A stretch of DNA of 64,000 nt from Dryocola sp. LX212 (GCA_041504365.1 CP167917.1:372001-436000), one strand, 5' to 3'. Shown: positions 20,331 to 35,391, counted from the first letter of the stretch. The notes: generated from the letters alone by a model not told the origin. Translations and numbers: made by a program.

Positions 20331-21620
20331 TCAGTTTTTAATAAGCTTAGCGTAAAAGAAGCCGTCGCCTTCGTACTCTGCCGGCAGATTCTGGATGCCC
20401 GGCAATTCTGGCGTTCCCGTTTCCACCAGCTTCGCTTCAGGATGGCGACTCAGGAAATCGGCGACCTGAAGGCTGTTTTCTTCCGGCAGGATTGAGCAAG
20501 TTGCATAAAGCAGCGTGCCTCCAGATTTCAGGTGTGGCCAGATAGCTTCGAGGATCTCTTTTTGCAGCTCCGCAAGTTCCGCAATATCCCGATCGCGGCG
20601 CAGCCACTTAATGTCCGGGTGACGGCGAATGACGCCCGTCGCCGAGCAGGGGGCATCCAGTAAAATTCTGTCGAACTGCTGTTTGCCGCACCACTGCGCG
20701 GGGAAACGACCGTCGCCCTGTTTTACCTCGGCATTCATGCCCAGACGCTGTAAGTTTTCATAAACGCGTTTAAGCCGCGCTGGATCGACATCTACAGCCA
20801 TAACTTTAGCCGCCGGGGCCGCTTCCAGAATATGCGTAGTTTTGCCTCCTGGCGCGGCGCACAGGTCCAGGATCGTTTCGCCATCCTGCGGATCGAGCAG
20901 ATCAACGCAACCCTGGGCTGAAGCATCCTGAACGGTCACCCAGCCCTGGTCAAAGCCCGGCAGCACATGAACTGGCACAGGCGTGTCCAGGCGGACGGCA
21001 TCGCGATAATGCAGATGCGGCTGTCCTTCCAGGCCAGCTTCTGACAGAAGTTTAAGCCACTCATCCCGAGTGTGATGCTGACGGTTCACGCGCAGCCACA
21101 TTGGCGGGCGCTGATTATTGGCAGCAATGATTTCCTGCCATTGGCCTGGATAAGCTTTTCTGATGCGCTGTAGCAACCAGCCGGGATGGAGGAAACGGCT
21201 CTCATGCTTTGCCGCTTCCGCCATCAGCTCGTCCTGCTGACGCTGGAACTGGCGTAAGACGCCGTTAATCAAACCTTTTAAAGACTGACGTTTTATTGCA
21301 ACGGCGCCTTCTACGGTTTCCGCAAGCGCTGCATGGGCGGGGATACGGGTATAAAGCAGCTGATAAAAACCTACCATGATCAGGTAGTGGATGGTGCGCT
21401 GTTTGCCGGTCATTGGACGGGACATTAGCTTGCTCACCAGCCACTCCAGCTGAGGTAGCGTGCGTAGCACGCCGAAGCACAGTTCCTGAAGTAGCGCTTT
21501 GTCTTTATCAGATACTTTTTGCTGCATCGGTGGCAGCACGTTGCTCAGCGATTGTCCTTTTTCGACAACCTGCTCAATAGTCTGGGCTGCCAGACTACGA
21601 AGATTTAATGATTTTTTCAT
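20331..21620 (-). CDS. rsmB: 16S rRNA m5C967 methyltransferase RsmB
   Basis: A 429-residue S-adenosylmethionine enzyme that methylates C967 of 16S rRNA. A NusB-like RNA-binding domain takes up about the first 140 residues; the Rossmann catalytic domain follows with [15 protein letters not shown] (SAM binding). The two catalytic cysteines are in [15 protein letters not shown] and [12 protein letters not shown] start at 21620 ([13 protein letters not shown]), giving exactly the E. coli length; the 34 upstream in-frame codons show no similarity. Confidence 0.96.
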   Translation of the reverse strand: MKKSLNLRSLAAQTIEQVVEKGQSLSNVLPPMQQKVSDKDKALLQELCFGVLRTLPQLEWLVSKLMSRPMTGKQRTIHYLIMVGFYQLLYTRIPAHAALAETVEGAVAIKRQSLKGLINGVLRQFQRQQDELMAEAAKHESRFLHPGWLLQRIRKAYPGQWQEIIAANNQRPPMWLRVNRQHHTRDEWLKLLSEAGLEGQPHLHYRDAVRLDTPVPVHVLPGFDQGWVTVQDASAQGCVDLLDPQDGETILDLCAAPGGKTTHILEAAPAAKVMAVDVDPARLKRVYENLQRLGMNAEVKQGDGRFPAQWCGKQQFDRILLDAPCSATGVIRRHPDIKWLRRDRDIAELAELQKEILEAIWPHLKSGGTLLYATCSILPEENSLQVADFLSRHPEAKLVETGTPELPGIQNLPAEYEGDGFFYAKLIKN

Positions 21621-21691
21621 AGCTACGCTCTGTTTACGGCGCTTAAAAACAAAAATGCCCAGGCTTACCCGGGCGTAGTAACGTTTTTCAT

Positions 21692-22639
21692 TCAGGCGAG
21701 TAAGGTACCTGGTTCGAACCATTCACGACGTGAGTTCAGCAAATCCTGCGCTTTCATTGCTTTTTTACCAGCAGGCTGCAGCTCTTCAAGATTCAAAATG
21801 CCCTCGGTCGTCGCTACCTGAATCCCCTGTTTAGTGGCTTCCAGAATAGTGCCGGGTTTGGCATTCGTTTGCCGATCTATGGCCGTGGCACGCCACACTT
21901 TAACTGGCTGCTCGTCGATTTCCAGCCAGCTCATCGGCCATGGATTGAAGGCGCGAATACAACGCTCGAGCTGAACTGCCGAAAGGGACCAGTCGATACG
22001 GGCCTCTTCTTTGCTCAGCTTCTCGGCGTAGGTGACAAGTGACTCATCCTGAACTTCAGGCTTAGCCTTGCCCGCAGCCAGCTGGCCTAACGTTTCCAGT
22101 AACCCCTGTGGGCCAAGATCGGCAAGTTTGTCGTAAAGTGATGCGCTGGTATCTTGCGGGGTGATGTCACAGGCAAGCTTAAACAGCATGTCGCCGGTAT
22201 CCAGGCCCACATCCATTTGCATGATAGTGACGCCCGTTTGAGCATCGCCAGCCCATAAAGAGCGTTGGATTGGTGCCGCTCCGCGCCAGCGCGGCAGCAG
22301 GGATCCATGCACGTTAATACAGCCCAAACGCGGCATATCAAGCACCGCTTTTGGCAGGATTAAACCATAGGCAACGACGACCATGACATCCGCGTTCAGG
22401 TCAGCAATAAGCTGCTGATTTTCAGCCGGGCGCAATGAAGCGGGCTGGAACACAGGGATCTCTTTTTCGCAGGCCAGCACCTTAACCGGGCTGGGCATAA
22501 GCTTCTTACCACGGCCTGCCGGGCGATCGGGCTGGGTGAAAACGCCGACAACCTGATGCCCAGACGACAGCAGCGCGTCTAAGTGACGCGCTGCAAAATC
22601 GGGGGTGCCGGCGAAAATAATACGCAATGAATCAGACAC
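21692..22639 (-). CDS. fmt: Methionyl-tRNA formyltransferase
   Basis: A 315-residue enzyme that formylates initiator Met-tRNA using 10-formyl-tetrahydrofolate. The N-terminal catalytic domain begins [20 protein letters not shown], with the active-site stretch [18 protein letters not shown] near residues 105-125 (Asn, His). A smaller tRNA-binding domain ends the protein. It lies 21 bases after def, which removes the same formyl group later. Confidence 0.97.
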   Translation of the reverse strand: MSDSLRIIFAGTPDFAARHLDALLSSGHQVVGVFTQPDRPAGRGKKLMPSPVKVLACEKEIPVFQPASLRPAENQQLIADLNADVMVVVAYGLILPKAVLDMPRLGCINVHGSLLPRWRGAAPIQRSLWAGDAQTGVTIMQMDVGLDTGDMLFKLACDITPQDTSASLYDKLADLGPQGLLETLGQLAAGKAKPEVQDESLVTYAEKLSKEEARIDWSLSAVQLERCIRAFNPWPMSWLEIDEQPVKVWRATAIDRQTNAKPGTILEATKQGIQVATTEGILNLEELQPAGKKAMKAQDLLNSRREWFEPGTLLA

Positions 22640-22660
22640 ATTATTCCCTTTCGTAGTGGA

Positions 22661-23170
22661 TTAAGCGCTCTTGTTCAGACGAGCCATTTTTTCCAGTTTC
22701 TGACGAATGCGCTGACGCTTCATCGGCGAGAGGTAATCAACAAACAGTTTGCCGATCAGGTGGTCCATCTCATGCTGAATACAGATAGCCAGCAGGCCAT
22801 CTGCCTCTAATTCGTACGGCTTGCCTTCACGATCCAGCGCGCGAATTTTAACGGTTTCCGCACGGGGCACGAGAGCACGCTGTTCAGGGATAGAAAGGCA
22901 GCCTTCCTCAATACCCGTTTCACCGCTTTGTTCCAGCATTTCCGGGTTGATAAGTACCAGGCGTTCATCACGGTTTTCCGACACATCAATGACAATAATG
23001 CGCTGATGGATATCTACCTGTGTTGCCGCAAGGCCAATACCTTCCTCTGCGTACATTGTCTCGAACATGTCGTCAACAATACGCTGAATCTCAGCATTCA
23101 CCTCTTTGACCGGAGCCGCCACAGTGCGAAGGCGCTCGTCCGGAAAATGTAATACTTGTAAAACTGACAT
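22661..23170 (-). CDS. def: Peptide deformylase
   Basis: A 169-residue metalloenzyme that removes formyl from the N-terminal methionine of new proteins. The three family motifs are in order: GIGLAATQ (near residue 44), EGCLSIP (near 89, metal cysteine) and QHEMDHL (near 132, two metal histidines and the catalytic Glu). First gene of the def-fmt-rsmB-trkA operon and divergent from dprA over a 128-base spacer. Confidence 0.97.
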   Translation of the reverse strand: MSVLQVLHFPDERLRTVAAPVKEVNAEIQRIVDDMFETMYAEEGIGLAATQVDIHQRIIVIDVSENRDERLVLINPEMLEQSGETGIEEGCLSIPEQRALVPRAETVKIRALDREGKPYELEADGLLAICIQHEMDHLIGKLFVDYLSPMKRQRIRQKLEKMARLNKSA

Positions 23171-23298
23171 ATTTATCCAGAGCTGTGTTCAATTGATAGA
23201 AGGATTCTTCTCTCTATTCTAGACAAAACCCCCTTTGATTGACAGCATCAGTGACCAATCGCAAGGATTGCTTTTATGGCTTATGGCAGGGGGAAACA

Positions 23299-24423
23299 GT
23301 GTTACCAACGGAGATTTGGTTGCGCCTTATGGCAGTGAACAGCCTGAGCGGCGATAAGATGCTGGAAATCGCCCAATACCTGCTGTCCGGCACGCAGTTT
23401 TCCCCCGGCTCGCTTGCCGCTGCGGGTCTCACCTCCCGGCAGATTAAGCAATTTATTGGCTTTAGCGAGCGTGAGCTTGAAAATAGCTATTTATGGCTTG
23501 AGCAAACCGGACATCATCTGCTCACGGTAGACAGTCCTCTCTATCCTGAACAGCTCCGCGCTACGGAGGATTTCCCTGCGGCCCTGTTGATAGCAGGCAA
23601 CCTGCCGCTGCTCGCCAAGAATCAGCTGGCCGTGGTCGGTAGCCGCAATCTCTCAATGTATGGTGAAAGATGGTGCCGCTTGTTCTGCGAGCCACTGGCC
23701 GCCGCCGGGCTGACCATAACCAGCGGCCTGGCATTGGGCATTGATGGCGTGGCCCATCGCGCTACGTTGCAGGCAGGAGGGAAAACCGTGGCCGTGTTGG
23801 GCAATGGTTTGCATGACATTTACCCTAAACGTCATCGGCAGCTCGCACAAAGCATTGTTGAAGCTGGTGGCGCACTGGTTTCCGAATTTCCGTTAGCCAC
23901 CACACCCTGGCCTGCAAACTTTCCTCGTCGCAATCGTATTATTAGCGGCCTGAGCCGGGCCGTATTTGTTGTGGAGGCCTCTGAACGCAGCGGCTCGTTA
24001 GTCACAGCGAAACTGGCTGTGGAACAAGGAAGAGAGGTCTTTGCGCTACCGGGGCCAATTGGCAGCCCGGGGAGTGAAGGGCCGCACTGGCTGATAAAAC
24101 AGGGTGCCACGCTGGTCAGCCATCCCGCCGATATCCTTGACCATCTTAAAAGCGAACTGCAATGGCTGACTCCATCGCACAAAACCCTAATATATTCTGC
24201 CGATGAAGGCGTTCACACATTGCCATTTCCCGAGCTGTTGGCTAACGTAGGAGATGAGGTTACACCTGTTGACGTCGTCGCTGAACGTGCCGGCCAACCT
24301 GTGCCAGAGACGGTAGCCCAACTGCTCGAACTGGAGTTAGCAGGATGGATCGCAGCTGTACCCGGCGGCTATGTCCGATTGAGGAGGGCATGCCATGTTC
24401 GACGTACTAATGTACTTATTTGA
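23299..24423 (+). CDS. dprA: DNA-processing protein DprA/Smf
   Basis: A 374-residue Rossmann-like protein that, in transformable species, binds incoming single-stranded DNA and loads RecA; its role in enterobacteria is unclear. The core motifs [26 protein letters not shown] and GSLVTAKLA are intact, and a C-terminal winged-helix domain follows. I start at GTG 23299 because GGGGG lies just before it, the N-terminus ([11 protein letters not shown]) aligns with E. coli, and the length then equals 374. An upstream in-frame start would add 20 unrelated residues. Confidence 0.92.
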   Translation: MLPTEIWLRLMAVNSLSGDKMLEIAQYLLSGTQFSPGSLAAAGLTSRQIKQFIGFSERELENSYLWLEQTGHHLLTVDSPLYPEQLRATEDFPAALLIAGNLPLLAKNQLAVVGSRNLSMYGERWCRLFCEPLAAAGLTITSGLALGIDGVAHRATLQAGGKTVAVLGNGLHDIYPKRHRQLAQSIVEAGGALVSEFPLATTPWPANFPRRNRIISGLSRAVFVVEASERSGSLVTAKLAVEQGREVFALPGPIGSPGSEGPHWLIKQGATLVSHPADILDHLKSELQWLTPSHKTLIYSADEGVHTLPFPELLANVGDEVTPVDVVAERAGQPVPETVAQLLELELAGWIAAVPGGYVRLRRACHVRRTNVLI

Positions 24424-24868
24424 AACCTACATCCATAACGAAGCTGAAATGCGCGTAGATCAGGACAAATTGACGCGCGATCTCACCGATGCCGGTTTTG
24501 ATCGCGAAGATATTTACAATGCGTTGGTATGGCTTGAAAAGCTGGCTGATTATCAGGAAGGGCTCACCGAGCCGATGCAACTGGCCGCCGATCCACTTTC
24601 CATGCGGGTCTACACGGAAGAAGAAAGCATGCGTCTGGATGCCAGCTGCCGGGGATTCTTACTTTTCCTTGAGCAGATTCAGGTGCTAAACCTCGAAACT
24701 CGCGAAATGGTCATTGAACGCGTGCTGGCGCTGGATACCGCTGAATTTGAGTTAGAAGACTTAAAGTGGGTGATATTAATGGTGCTGTTCAACATTCCGG
24801 GATGCGAAAATGCCTATCAGCAGATGGAAGAATTACTCTTCGAAGTAAATGACGGTATGCTGCACTAA
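24395..24868 (+). CDS. smg: DUF494 family protein Smg
   Basis: A 157-residue acidic protein of the DUF494 family with no established function; the same length as E. coli Smg. It begins [20 protein letters not shown]. It overlaps the end of dprA by 29 bases, so the two are probably cotranslated. Confidence 0.95.
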   Translation: MFDVLMYLFETYIHNEAEMRVDQDKLTRDLTDAGFDREDIYNALVWLEKLADYQEGLTEPMQLAADPLSMRVYTEEESMRLDASCRGFLLFLEQIQVLNLETREMVIERVLALDTAEFELEDLKWVILMVLFNIPGCENAYQQMEELLFEVNDGMLH

Positions 24869-24891
24869 ATTTCTGTGCAGCAAGAGAAGCT

Positions 24892-25434
24892 ATGACCAAA
24901 TCAGCACTATTCACGGTGCCTAAAAATGAACCCTGCCCCCAATGCGGGGCAGAGTTAGCGATTCGTTCCGGCAAGCACGGCCCGTTTCTGGGCTGCTCCC
25001 ATTACCCGGAATGTGATTACGTGCGCCCGCTAAAAGGCCAGGCCGATGGCCATGTTGTTAAAGTGCTGGATGGACAGGCGTGTCCGGAATGCCAGGCAAC
25101 GCTTGTCCTGCGCCAGGGGCGGTTCGGTATGTTTATCGGCTGCAGCAATTATCCCGAATGCGAACATACTCAAGTGATCGACAAGCCTGACGAGACGGCA
25201 ATCACCTGTCCGCAATGCCAACAGGGCCAGCTGGTGCAGCGTCGTTCTCGCTATGGCAAAACCTTCTGGTCGTGCGATCGCTACCCTGCATGCCAGTTTG
25301 TCATCAATTTCAAACCCATCGCTGGGGTTTGTCCTGAATGCCACTATCCGTTATTAATAGAAAAGAAAACGGCGCAGGGCGTTAAGTGTCTTTGTGCCAG
25401 TAAACAATGTGGAAAGCCGGTTACGGCGGAATAA
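24892..25434 (+). CDS. yrdD: Topoisomerase I C-terminal-like zinc-ribbon protein YrdD
   Basis: A 180-residue protein made of repeated four-cysteine zinc ribbons like those at the end of topoisomerase I: CPQC...CSHYPEC, CPEC...CSNYPEC, CPQC...CDRYPAC, and a last CPEC...CASKQC. There is no topoisomerase catalytic domain. Likely binds single-stranded DNA or RNA; the role is unknown. It is followed four bases later by tsaC. Confidence 0.93.
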   Translation: MTKSALFTVPKNEPCPQCGAELAIRSGKHGPFLGCSHYPECDYVRPLKGQADGHVVKVLDGQACPECQATLVLRQGRFGMFIGCSNYPECEHTQVIDKPDETAITCPQCQQGQLVQRRSRYGKTFWSCDRYPACQFVINFKPIAGVCPECHYPLLIEKKTAQGVKCLCASKQCGKPVTAE

Positions 25435-25438
25435 GATT

Positions 25439-26011
25439 GTGAACAATAGCCTGCAACAAGAGCCCATCGCACAGATCGTCGCGGCTCTGAAAAATAATAA
25501 TGTCATCGCTTATCCAACAGAGGCTGTTTTTGGCGTCGGTTGCGATCCTGACAGCGAGCTGGCGGTTTCCCGTCTGCTCGCTTTAAAACAGCGCCCCGTT
25601 GATAAAGGTTTGATTCTCATCGCGGCGGATTTTGAACAACTAAAACCTTATGTGAATGAGCAGGCGTTAACCACCGCGCAGCGTGAAGCGGTTTTCTCTC
25701 GCTGGCCCGGGCCGGTAACGTTTGTCTTCCCGGCTCTGCCCTCAACGCCACGCTGGCTGACGGGCCGTTTCGATTCCCTGGCTGTCAGAGTGACGGACCA
25801 TCCGCTGGTTAAAACACTCTGTCTTGAATACGGCAAACCGCTGGTTTCAACAAGCGCCAATCTGACTGGCTTACCGCCATGCCGCACCGCTGAAGAAGTT
25901 TTGCAGCAGTTCGGTACCGATTTCCCTGTTTTACGTGGTGAAACCGGTGGCCGCCAGAACCCTTCTGAAATCCGCGATGCCTTAACCGGCGAACTTTTCC
26001 GCCAGGGATAA
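25439..26011 (+). CDS. tsaC: Threonylcarbamoyl-AMP synthase TsaC
   Basis: A 190-residue YrdC-family enzyme that makes threonylcarbamoyl-AMP from threonine, bicarbonate and ATP, the first step of t6A modification on tRNAs reading ANN codons. The family motifs [29 protein letters not shown] and [12 protein letters not shown] are intact. Start GTG 25439 gives MNNSLQQ... and the E. coli length; an upstream in-frame start would overlap yrdD. The tRNA-Thr in this window (anticodon GGU) is one of the t6A-type substrates. Confidence 0.95.
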   Translation: MNNSLQQEPIAQIVAALKNNNVIAYPTEAVFGVGCDPDSELAVSRLLALKQRPVDKGLILIAADFEQLKPYVNEQALTTAQREAVFSRWPGPVTFVFPALPSTPRWLTGRFDSLAVRVTDHPLVKTLCLEYGKPLVSTSANLTGLPPCRTAEEVLQQFGTDFPVLRGETGGRQNPSEIRDALTGELFRQG

Positions 26012-26015
26012 AATG

Positions 26016-26834
26016 ATGGACACCTTTGCCGTTTTCGGTAATCCGATTCAACACAGCAAATCACCGCAGATTCACAAGCTTTTTGCTGAGCAGCTGAATA
26101 TCGAGCATCCGTATGGTCGTATTCTTGCTCCGGTGGATGCCTTCATTGAGACGCTGGAAGCTTTCTTTGCCGCTGGTGGTAAGGGTGCCAACGTCACGAT
26201 GCCGTTTAAAGAGCTGGCGTTTGCCCGAGCAGACGAGCTTACGGAACGCGCCGCGCTTGCCGGTGCGGTTAATACGCTGAAGCGTCTGGATGATGGCCGA
26301 CTGGTGGGTGATAACACCGATGGCATTGGCTTATTGAGTGACCTTGAACGTTTGTCCCTGGTTAAACCGGGCGATCGTGTTCTTCTTTTAGGGGCTGGTG
26401 GAGCGGCCAGAGGCGTATTGCTTCCTCTGCTGTCTCTTGACTGCGCTGTCACCATCACCAACCGTACATTTACCCGGGCGGAAGAGCTGGCAACACTGTT
26501 CAGCCATACCGGGAGCGTTCAGGCCATTGAACAACAGCAGCTGGCTGGCCATGAGTTTGACTTGATTATCAACGCTACCTCAAGCGGTGTCGGTGGCGAA
26601 GTCCCGGCTATCCCGGTATCTTTGCTTTCACATAACGTTCGCTGCTACGACATGTTTTATCAAAAGGGACTAACGCCGTTCCTGGGCTGGAGCATAGAAC
26701 ACGGTGTACAACATTATGCAGATGGATTAGGAATGCTGGTAGGGCAGGCGGCGCATGCTTTCTTATTATGGCATGGCGTGCTCCCGGCAATCACACCAGT
26801 AATTGAACAGCTCCAGAAGGAAATGGACGAATGA
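26016..26834 (+). CDS. aroE: Shikimate dehydrogenase
   Basis: A 272-residue NADP-dependent enzyme that reduces 3-dehydroshikimate to shikimate. The substrate motif SKSPQIH (near residue 14), the catalytic Lys in NVTMPFK (near 65) and the nucleotide loop [15 protein letters not shown] (near 125) are clear. Two ATGs are adjacent (26013 and 26016); I use the second, which gives the E. coli length. Its stop overlaps the yrdB start by four bases. The previous enzyme of the pathway, a type II dehydroquinase, is also in the window (aroQ). Confidence 0.96.
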   Translation: MDTFAVFGNPIQHSKSPQIHKLFAEQLNIEHPYGRILAPVDAFIETLEAFFAAGGKGANVTMPFKELAFARADELTERAALAGAVNTLKRLDDGRLVGDNTDGIGLLSDLERLSLVKPGDRVLLLGAGGAARGVLLPLLSLDCAVTITNRTFTRAEELATLFSHTGSVQAIEQQQLAGHEFDLIINATSSGVGGEVPAIPVSLLSHNVRCYDMFYQKGLTPFLGWSIEHGVQHYADGLGMLVGQAAHAFLLWHGVLPAITPVIEQLQKEMDE

Positions 26835-27088
26835 ATCAGTCGATCCAATTTCCGGATCGTGAAGTGTGGGATGAGAAACGCTGCGCGATCTGCTTCCCGG
26901 CGTTGGTAAATGGTTTTCAGGTTAACTGCGCCATCGCCGGGATAACTCTTGCCGGCCGGTTTGGCGGCGACGGAGTGAAGCAGTGGATGGAGGCTTTCCG
27001 CCTCCATCGTTGGGATTTAGAAGAAGAAGTACAGGATCTAATCTTTGATGAGCAAGAAGACGATCAGGGATGGTACTGGCTGTCCTGA
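26831..27088 (+). CDS. yrdB: DUF1488 family protein YrdB
   Basis: An 85-residue acidic protein of unknown function, DUF1488 family, same length as E. coli YrdB. It begins [20 protein letters not shown]. Translationally coupled to aroE by a four-base overlap; its end overlaps the convergent yrdA by 25 bases. Confidence 0.93.
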   Translation: MNQSIQFPDREVWDEKRCAICFPALVNGFQVNCAIAGITLAGRFGGDGVKQWMEAFRLHRWDLEEEVQDLIFDEQEDDQGWYWLS

Positions 27089-27618
27089 GCAAGATACTCA
27101 TCTTTCCAGCGCACATAGTTATTCGCGGAGTACTTCAGGCCTTCAAGCTCCGCCTCCGTTAAAGGACGCACCTGTTTCACTGGGCTCCCCAGATATAAGA
27201 ACCCACTTTCAAGACGTTTGTTTTGTGGTATCAGGCTACCGGCACCGATCATGACGTCATCCTCTACTATTACCCCATCCAGCAGAATCGATCCCATCCC
27301 CACTAGAACGCGATCGCCTATCGTACAGCCATGCAGCATCACTTTATGCCCGACGGTTACATCCTCCCCCACGATCAGCGGGTTACCTTCAGGTTTATAA
27401 GAAGACTTATGAGTGACGTGCAGAACGCTGCCGTCCTGGATATTGCTGCGAGCGCCTATAACAACATGGTTTACATCACCGCGAATAACAACCAACGGCC
27501 AAATGCTGGCGTCGTCACCCAGCGTGACATCACCTATTACCACGCCAGAAGGATCCAGCATGACCCGTTGGCCTGTTTTTGGAGAGATTTTATGGAAGGG
27601 GCGTAATACTGCGGACAT
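27064..27618 (-). CDS. yrdA: Gamma-carbonic-anhydrase-like hexapeptide protein YrdA
   Basis: A 184-residue left-handed beta-helix protein related to gamma carbonic anhydrases and CaiE; activity in E. coli is unsettled. Hexapeptide repeats run from about residue 20 to 140, with the metal-site histidines in LHVTHKS and VTVGHKVMLHGCTIG. I start at 27618 (MSAVLRPFHKISPK), preceded by GAGG, giving the E. coli length. It is convergent with yrdB and points away from the rRNA operon. Confidence 0.93.
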   Translation of the reverse strand: MSAVLRPFHKISPKTGQRVMLDPSGVVIGDVTLGDDASIWPLVVIRGDVNHVVIGARSNIQDGSVLHVTHKSSYKPEGNPLIVGEDVTVGHKVMLHGCTIGDRVLVGMGSILLDGVIVEDDVMIGAGSLIPQNKRLESGFLYLGSPVKQVRPLTEAELEGLKYSANNYVRWKDEYLAQDSQYHP

Positions 27619-27770
27619 AGCGACCTCAGGAAATTCATTTCGTAGATCAACTCTGGCTGCTTTTATGAGCATTGGCAAGCGGGTAAACCGTCATAAATAG
27701 GGGCGATCGCGCAGGATCTCAGCGAAGAGGGTGAAAACTAAACACTTAGATAAAAAGATCGAAAAAACAC
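27619..27770. other. Spacer upstream of the rRNA promoters
   Basis: No gene is seen. The last 40 bases before P1 are A-rich (runs of A at 27752 and 27762), as expected for an UP element contacted by the RNA polymerase alpha C-terminal domain; Fis sites would also be expected here but I did not define them. Confidence 0.5.
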
Positions 27771-27798
27771 TTGTGCAATAAAACGGGATCCCTATAAT
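27771..27798 (+). promoter_or_regulatory. rRNA operon promoter P1
   Basis: TTGTGC (27771-27776), 16 bases, TATAAT (27793-27798), then GCGCCTCC, the GC-rich discriminator that makes rrn P1 promoters respond to ppGpp and DksA. An A-rich UP-like element precedes it. Confidence 0.9.
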
Positions 27799-27879
27799 GC
27801 GCCTCCATCGACACGGAACATGTGAACAACATCACAGAGTAACGGCGGCGATGAGAGTTAAAAATCCTGAAATTAAGGG

Positions 27880-27907
27880 TTGACTCTGAAAGAGGAAAGC
27901 GTAATAT
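27880..27907 (+). promoter_or_regulatory. rRNA operon promoter P2
   Basis: TTGACT (27880-27885), 16 bases, TAATAT (27902-27907), about 109 bases after P1, the usual rrn P1-P2 spacing. Confidence 0.88.
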
Positions 27908-27947
27908 ACGCCACCTCGAGTTAGCAAGCGAAAGCGCGTAACTCACT

Positions 27948-27959
27948 GCTCTTTAACAA
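27948..27959 (+). promoter_or_regulatory. rrn leader boxA antitermination site
   Basis: TGCTCTTTAACA, the boxA sequence bound by NusB and S10 (NusE) in the rRNA antitermination complex. A short stem-forming stretch precedes it, as expected for boxB. Confidence 0.9.
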
Positions 27960-28128
27960 TTTATCAGACAATCTGTGTGGGCACTCGCAGGATTGATATC
28001 TCAGCATCTTCGGATGCAAAAAAAATATCAAGTCTTGAAGAGTGACCAAGCAGTAATTCATTTAGTTGAATTATTACGAAAGTTAATTTTTGAGCACCGC
28101 TTCACGAGTTGAAGCAAATCAAGCTTTT

Positions 28129-29667
<1,539 letters not shown>

Positions 29668-29753
29668 CCTGAAAGATACGAACTTGCGTAGTGCTCACAC
29701 AGATTGTCTGATGAAAGTAAAGAAGCAAGGCGTCTTGCGATTGAGACTTCAGT

Positions 29754-29829
29754 GTCCCCTTCGTCTAGAGGCCCAGGACACCGCCCTTTCACGGCGGTAA
29801 CAGGGGTTCGAATCCCCTAGGGGACGCCA
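29754..29829 (+). tRNA. tRNA-Glu (anticodon UUC)
   Basis: A 76-base cloverleaf with encoded CCA. The acceptor pairs GTCCCCT with AGGGGAC, the anticodon loop is CCTTTCACG with TTC in the middle, and GGTTCGAATC is the T-loop. This is the gltW/gltT-type spacer tRNA. Confidence 0.97.
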
Positions 29830-29903
29830 CTTGCTGGTTTGTGAGTGAAAGTCGCCGACCTCAATATCTCAAAACTGACTCTCTGAGTTATGTTTGAGAT
29901 ATT

Positions 29904-29916
29904 TGCTCTTTAAAAA
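29904..29916 (+). promoter_or_regulatory. Spacer boxA before 23S
   Basis: TGCTCTTTAAAAA, a second boxA copy that renews antitermination before 23S transcription. Confidence 0.85.
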
Positions 29917-30050
29917 TCCGGAACAAGCTGAAAATTGAAACGACATGTCGTCTCATTCCTCCGTAATAAGGAATGGGAATACGATATGTTCGAGTCTCTC
30001 AAATTTTCACAACATACGATTGTGTCTTACGAGACACCTTCGGGTTGTGA

Positions 30051-32959
<2,909 letters not shown>

Positions 32960-33060
32960 ACAACACCGAAGGTGTTTTGGTGAGAGATTTGATTTTCAGC
33001 TGAATGTTCCAGATTTAAGTTGATGGTTATACGGAAGTATAACGGTCAATACACAGAATA

Positions 33061-33180
33061 TGCCTGGCGGCACTAGCGCGGTGGTCCCACCTGACCCCAT
33101 GCCGAACTCAGAAGTGAAACGCCGTAGCGCCGATGGTAGTGTGGGGTCTCCCCATGCGAGAGTAGGGAACTGCCAGGCTC
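33061..33180 (+). rRNA. rrf: 5S ribosomal RNA, first copy
   Basis: A 120-base 5S gene, beginning TGCCTGGCGGCACTAGCGCG and ending TGCCAGGCTC. It is almost identical to the second copy at 33306. Confidence 0.97.
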
Positions 33181-33192
33181 CAAATTTAGCGT

Positions 33193-33268
33193 GCTGATAT
33201 GGCTCAGTTGGTAGAGCGCACCCTTGGTAAGGGTGAGGTCCCCAGTTCGACTCTGGGTATCAGCACCA
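33193..33268 (+). tRNA. thrV: tRNA-Thr (anticodon GGU)
   Basis: A 76-base cloverleaf with encoded CCA: acceptor GCTGATA pairs with TATCAGC, anticodon GGT within CTTGGTAAG, T-loop AGTTCGACTC. It lies between the two 5S genes, as thrV does in E. coli rrnD. Confidence 0.97.
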
Positions 33269-33305
33269 GTTTTTAGGTTAAAGTTCGGCGATTTTATAAA
33301 GAATT

Positions 33306-33425
33306 TGCCTGGCGGCACTAGCGCGGTGGTCCCACCTGACCCCATGCCGAACTCAGAAGTGAAACGCCGTAGCGCCGATGGTAGTGTGGGGTCTCCCCAT
33401 GCGAGAGTAGGGAACTGCCAGGCTT
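33306..33425 (+). rRNA. rrf: 5S ribosomal RNA, second copy
   Basis: A 120-base 5S gene with the same sequence as the first copy except at the last base (CTT against CTC). The pair probably arose by duplication and is kept alike by gene conversion. Confidence 0.97.
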
Positions 33426-33435
33426 CAAATAAAAG

Positions 33436-33462
33436 AAGGCCATCCGAAAGGATGGCCTTTTT
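33436..33462 (+). terminator. rRNA operon terminator
   Basis: AAGGCCATCC, GAAA loop, GGATGGCCTT and a T-run. A strong intrinsic terminator 10 bases beyond the last 5S gene. Confidence 0.93.
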
Positions 33463-33493
33463 GCTATGGGGAATTCACTATATTCCGACTAAA

Positions 33494-33513
33494 AAGGCCG
33501 CGAAAGCGGCCTT
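33494..33513 (-). terminator. Terminator of the yhdWXYZ operon
   Basis: GGCCGC (33496-33501), four-base loop, GCGGCC (33506-33511). On the minus strand it is followed by TTTTT, ten bases past the yhdZ stop. It also backs up the rRNA terminator on the plus strand. Confidence 0.88.
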
Positions 33514-33523
33514 TGCTTTGTTA

Positions 33524-34282
33524 TCAATGAATAACCTGAGACAGGAAAGAGCGGGTTCGCTCAGATTTAGGGTGAGCAAAGAACTCATCGGGCGATGCCT
33601 GCTCCACTATCTCTCCTCGATCCATAAAGATCACTCTATCCGCCACCGTTCTGGCGAAGCCCATCTCGTGGGTTACGCACAGCATTGTCATACCTGACTG
33701 GGCAAGGCCAATCATTGTATCCAGCACTTCCTTAACCATCTCTGGATCGAGTGCGGATGTTGGCTCATCAAACAGCATGATCTTCGGTTTCATGCATAAC
33801 GAACGCGCAATGGCCACGCGCTGCTGCTGTCCACCGGAGATCTGTCCTGGAAATTTATGTGCGTGTTCAGCAATACGCACTCGTTCCAGATAGTGCATGC
33901 CCAGTGCCTCAGCCTCTTTTTTTGGCATCTTTTTGACCCAAATGGGGGCCAAAGTACAGTTCTGCAAAACGGTAAGATGAGGGAAAAGATTGAAGTGCTG
34001 GAAAACCATCCCCACCTCTGTCCTGACCTTTTCAATATTGCGGAGATCGTCATTCAGCTCTGTTCCGTCAACGACGATTCGCCCTTGCTGATGCTCTTCC
34101 AGATGGTTAATGCAGCGTATGGTCGTGGATTTTCCTGAACCTGACGGCCCGCAGAGCACGATGCGTTCTCCTTGTTTTACCTTCAGATTGATATCCTTGA
34201 GCACGTGAAACTGTCCGTACCACTTGTTCACATTTTCCAACATGATCATCGCGTCAGCGGGTTGCAGTGTAATTTGACTCAT
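33524..34282 (-). CDS. yhdZ: Polar amino-acid ABC transporter, ATP-binding protein
   Basis: A 252-residue ATPase that powers the YhdWXYZ importer. Walker A is [10 protein letters not shown] (near residue 45), the signature is SGGQQQR (near 146), Walker B is [12 protein letters not shown] (near 166), and the switch His is in [10 protein letters not shown] start at 34282 ([12 protein letters not shown]), as in E. coli; a start two codons earlier is possible. Last gene of the operon. Related systems (AapJQMP) import glutamate and other amino acids broadly; the E. coli substrate is not settled. Confidence 0.94.
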   Translation of the reverse strand: MSQITLQPADAMIMLENVNKWYGQFHVLKDINLKVKQGERIVLCGPSGSGKSTTIRCINHLEEHQQGRIVVDGTELNDDLRNIEKVRTEVGMVFQHFNLFPHLTVLQNCTLAPIWVKKMPKKEAEALGMHYLERVRIAEHAHKFPGQISGGQQQRVAIARSLCMKPKIMLFDEPTSALDPEMVKEVLDTMIGLAQSGMTMLCVTHEMGFARTVADRVIFMDRGEIVEQASPDEFFAHPKSERTRSFLSQVIH

Positions 34283-34290
34283 ATTCATCC

Positions 34291-35391
34291 TCAGTGCGGT
34301 GCCCGTCCGGTGTTAAAGCGCTTTTCCAGATGCTGGCTGTAGCGCGACATACTGAAACAGAAAGCCCAGTAGATCAGGGCTGCAAAAACATAACCTTCCG
34401 TAGACATCCCCAGCCATGCGGGATCTACCGTGGCCTGCTGCACGCTGCTGAACAGATCGAACAGGCCAATGATGATCACCAGACTGGTGTCCTTGAACAG
34501 GGCGATAATGGTGTTCACAAGGCCCGGGATCACCATCTTCAGTGCCTGAGGCAAAATCACCAGACCCTGAGTTTTCCAGTAGCCTAAAGCTAAAGACTCC
34601 GCCGCTTCGTATTGCCCTTTAGGCAGTGCCTGTAGCCCACCGCGCACAACCTCTGCGACATAGGCTGACTGGAACAGGATCACCCCTACCAGCGCACGTA
34701 TTAGCTTATCGATGCTTGTTCCTTCCGCCAGAAACAGCGGCAGCATGACCGATGACATAAACAGGACGGTAATCAGCGGAACGCCCCGCCAGAACTCGAT
34801 AAACACGACGGAAAGGATCCTTACCACCGGCATCGTTGAACGTCGTCCAAGTGCCAGTAAGATCCCCAACGGTAACGCTCCTGCAATCCCGACGGAGGCA
34901 ATGATCAGCGTTAATGTCAGTCCGCCCCACTGGCGAGTTTCCACTCGTTCCAGACCAAGAAAGCCGCCGTAGAGCAAGATCCACACAACCAGCGGGTAGA
35001 TAACGGCCCACACAGCGATATAACGACCGCGGCGCGGCATGACGCTCCAGAACATAGGGACGATAGACACCAGACCGATGATTAACGCGAGGTTGATGCG
35101 CCAGCGCTGGTCATGGGGATAAAGCCCATACATGAACTGCCCGAAGCGGGCGTGAATGAAGACCCAGCAGGCACCTTCTTTGGTGCAGTCGGCTCGTGTC
35201 TCACCTATCCAGTTCGCCTGGAAGATTGTCCAGTTCAGCAGTGGCGGGATCAGTTCCCACATCATCCAGATACAGAACAGCGTTAGCAGGCTGTTGGTCC
35301 AGCTGGAGAACAGGTTTTTACGGGCCCACTGTATCGCGCCCGAGCGAACGACCTTTGGGGGCGCCTGATGGGAGATTAATACTTTCGTCAT
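34291..35391 (-). CDS. yhdY: Polar amino-acid ABC transporter, permease
   Basis: A 366-residue inner-membrane permease. An N-terminal hydrophobic region of several segments is followed by the MetI-like domain from about residue 155; the cytoplasmic coupling loop that meets the ATPase reads [23 protein letters not shown]. Start chosen at the second of two adjacent ATGs (35394 and 35391); the first is equally possible. Partner permease is yhdX; eight bases separate it from yhdZ. Confidence 0.94.
   Translation of the reverse strand: MTKVLISHQAPPKVVRSGAIQWARKNLFSSWTNSLLTLFCIWMMWELIPPLLNWTIFQANWIGETRADCTKEGACWVFIHARFGQFMYGLYPHDQRWRINLALIIGLVSIVPMFWSVMPRRGRYIAVWAVIYPLVVWILLYGGFLGLERVETRQWGGLTLTLIIASVGIAGALPLGILLALGRRSTMPVVRILSVVFIEFWRGVPLITVLFMSSVMLPLFLAEGTSIDKLIRALVGVILFQSAYVAEVVRGGLQALPKGQYEAAESLALGYWKTQGLVILPQALKMVIPGLVNTIIALFKDTSLVIIIGLFDLFSSVQQATVDPAWLGMSTEGYVFAALIYWAFCFSMSRYSQHLEKRFNTGRAPH

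Larger units (their letters stand above)
29668..30050 (+). other. 16S-23S spacer
   Basis: The spacer holds one tRNA-Glu and a second boxA (29904-29916). E. coli rrnD, at the same place, carries tRNA-Ile and tRNA-Ala instead. The flanks of 16S and 23S form the long RNase III stems by complementarity (for example CAGACAATCTGTGTG before 16S and CACACAGATTGTCTG after it). Confidence 0.85.

Noticed and set aside
33224-33697. A 157-codon plus-strand frame across tRNA-Thr, the second 5S gene and the end of yhdZ
   Set aside because: It reads through structural RNA genes and a terminator.
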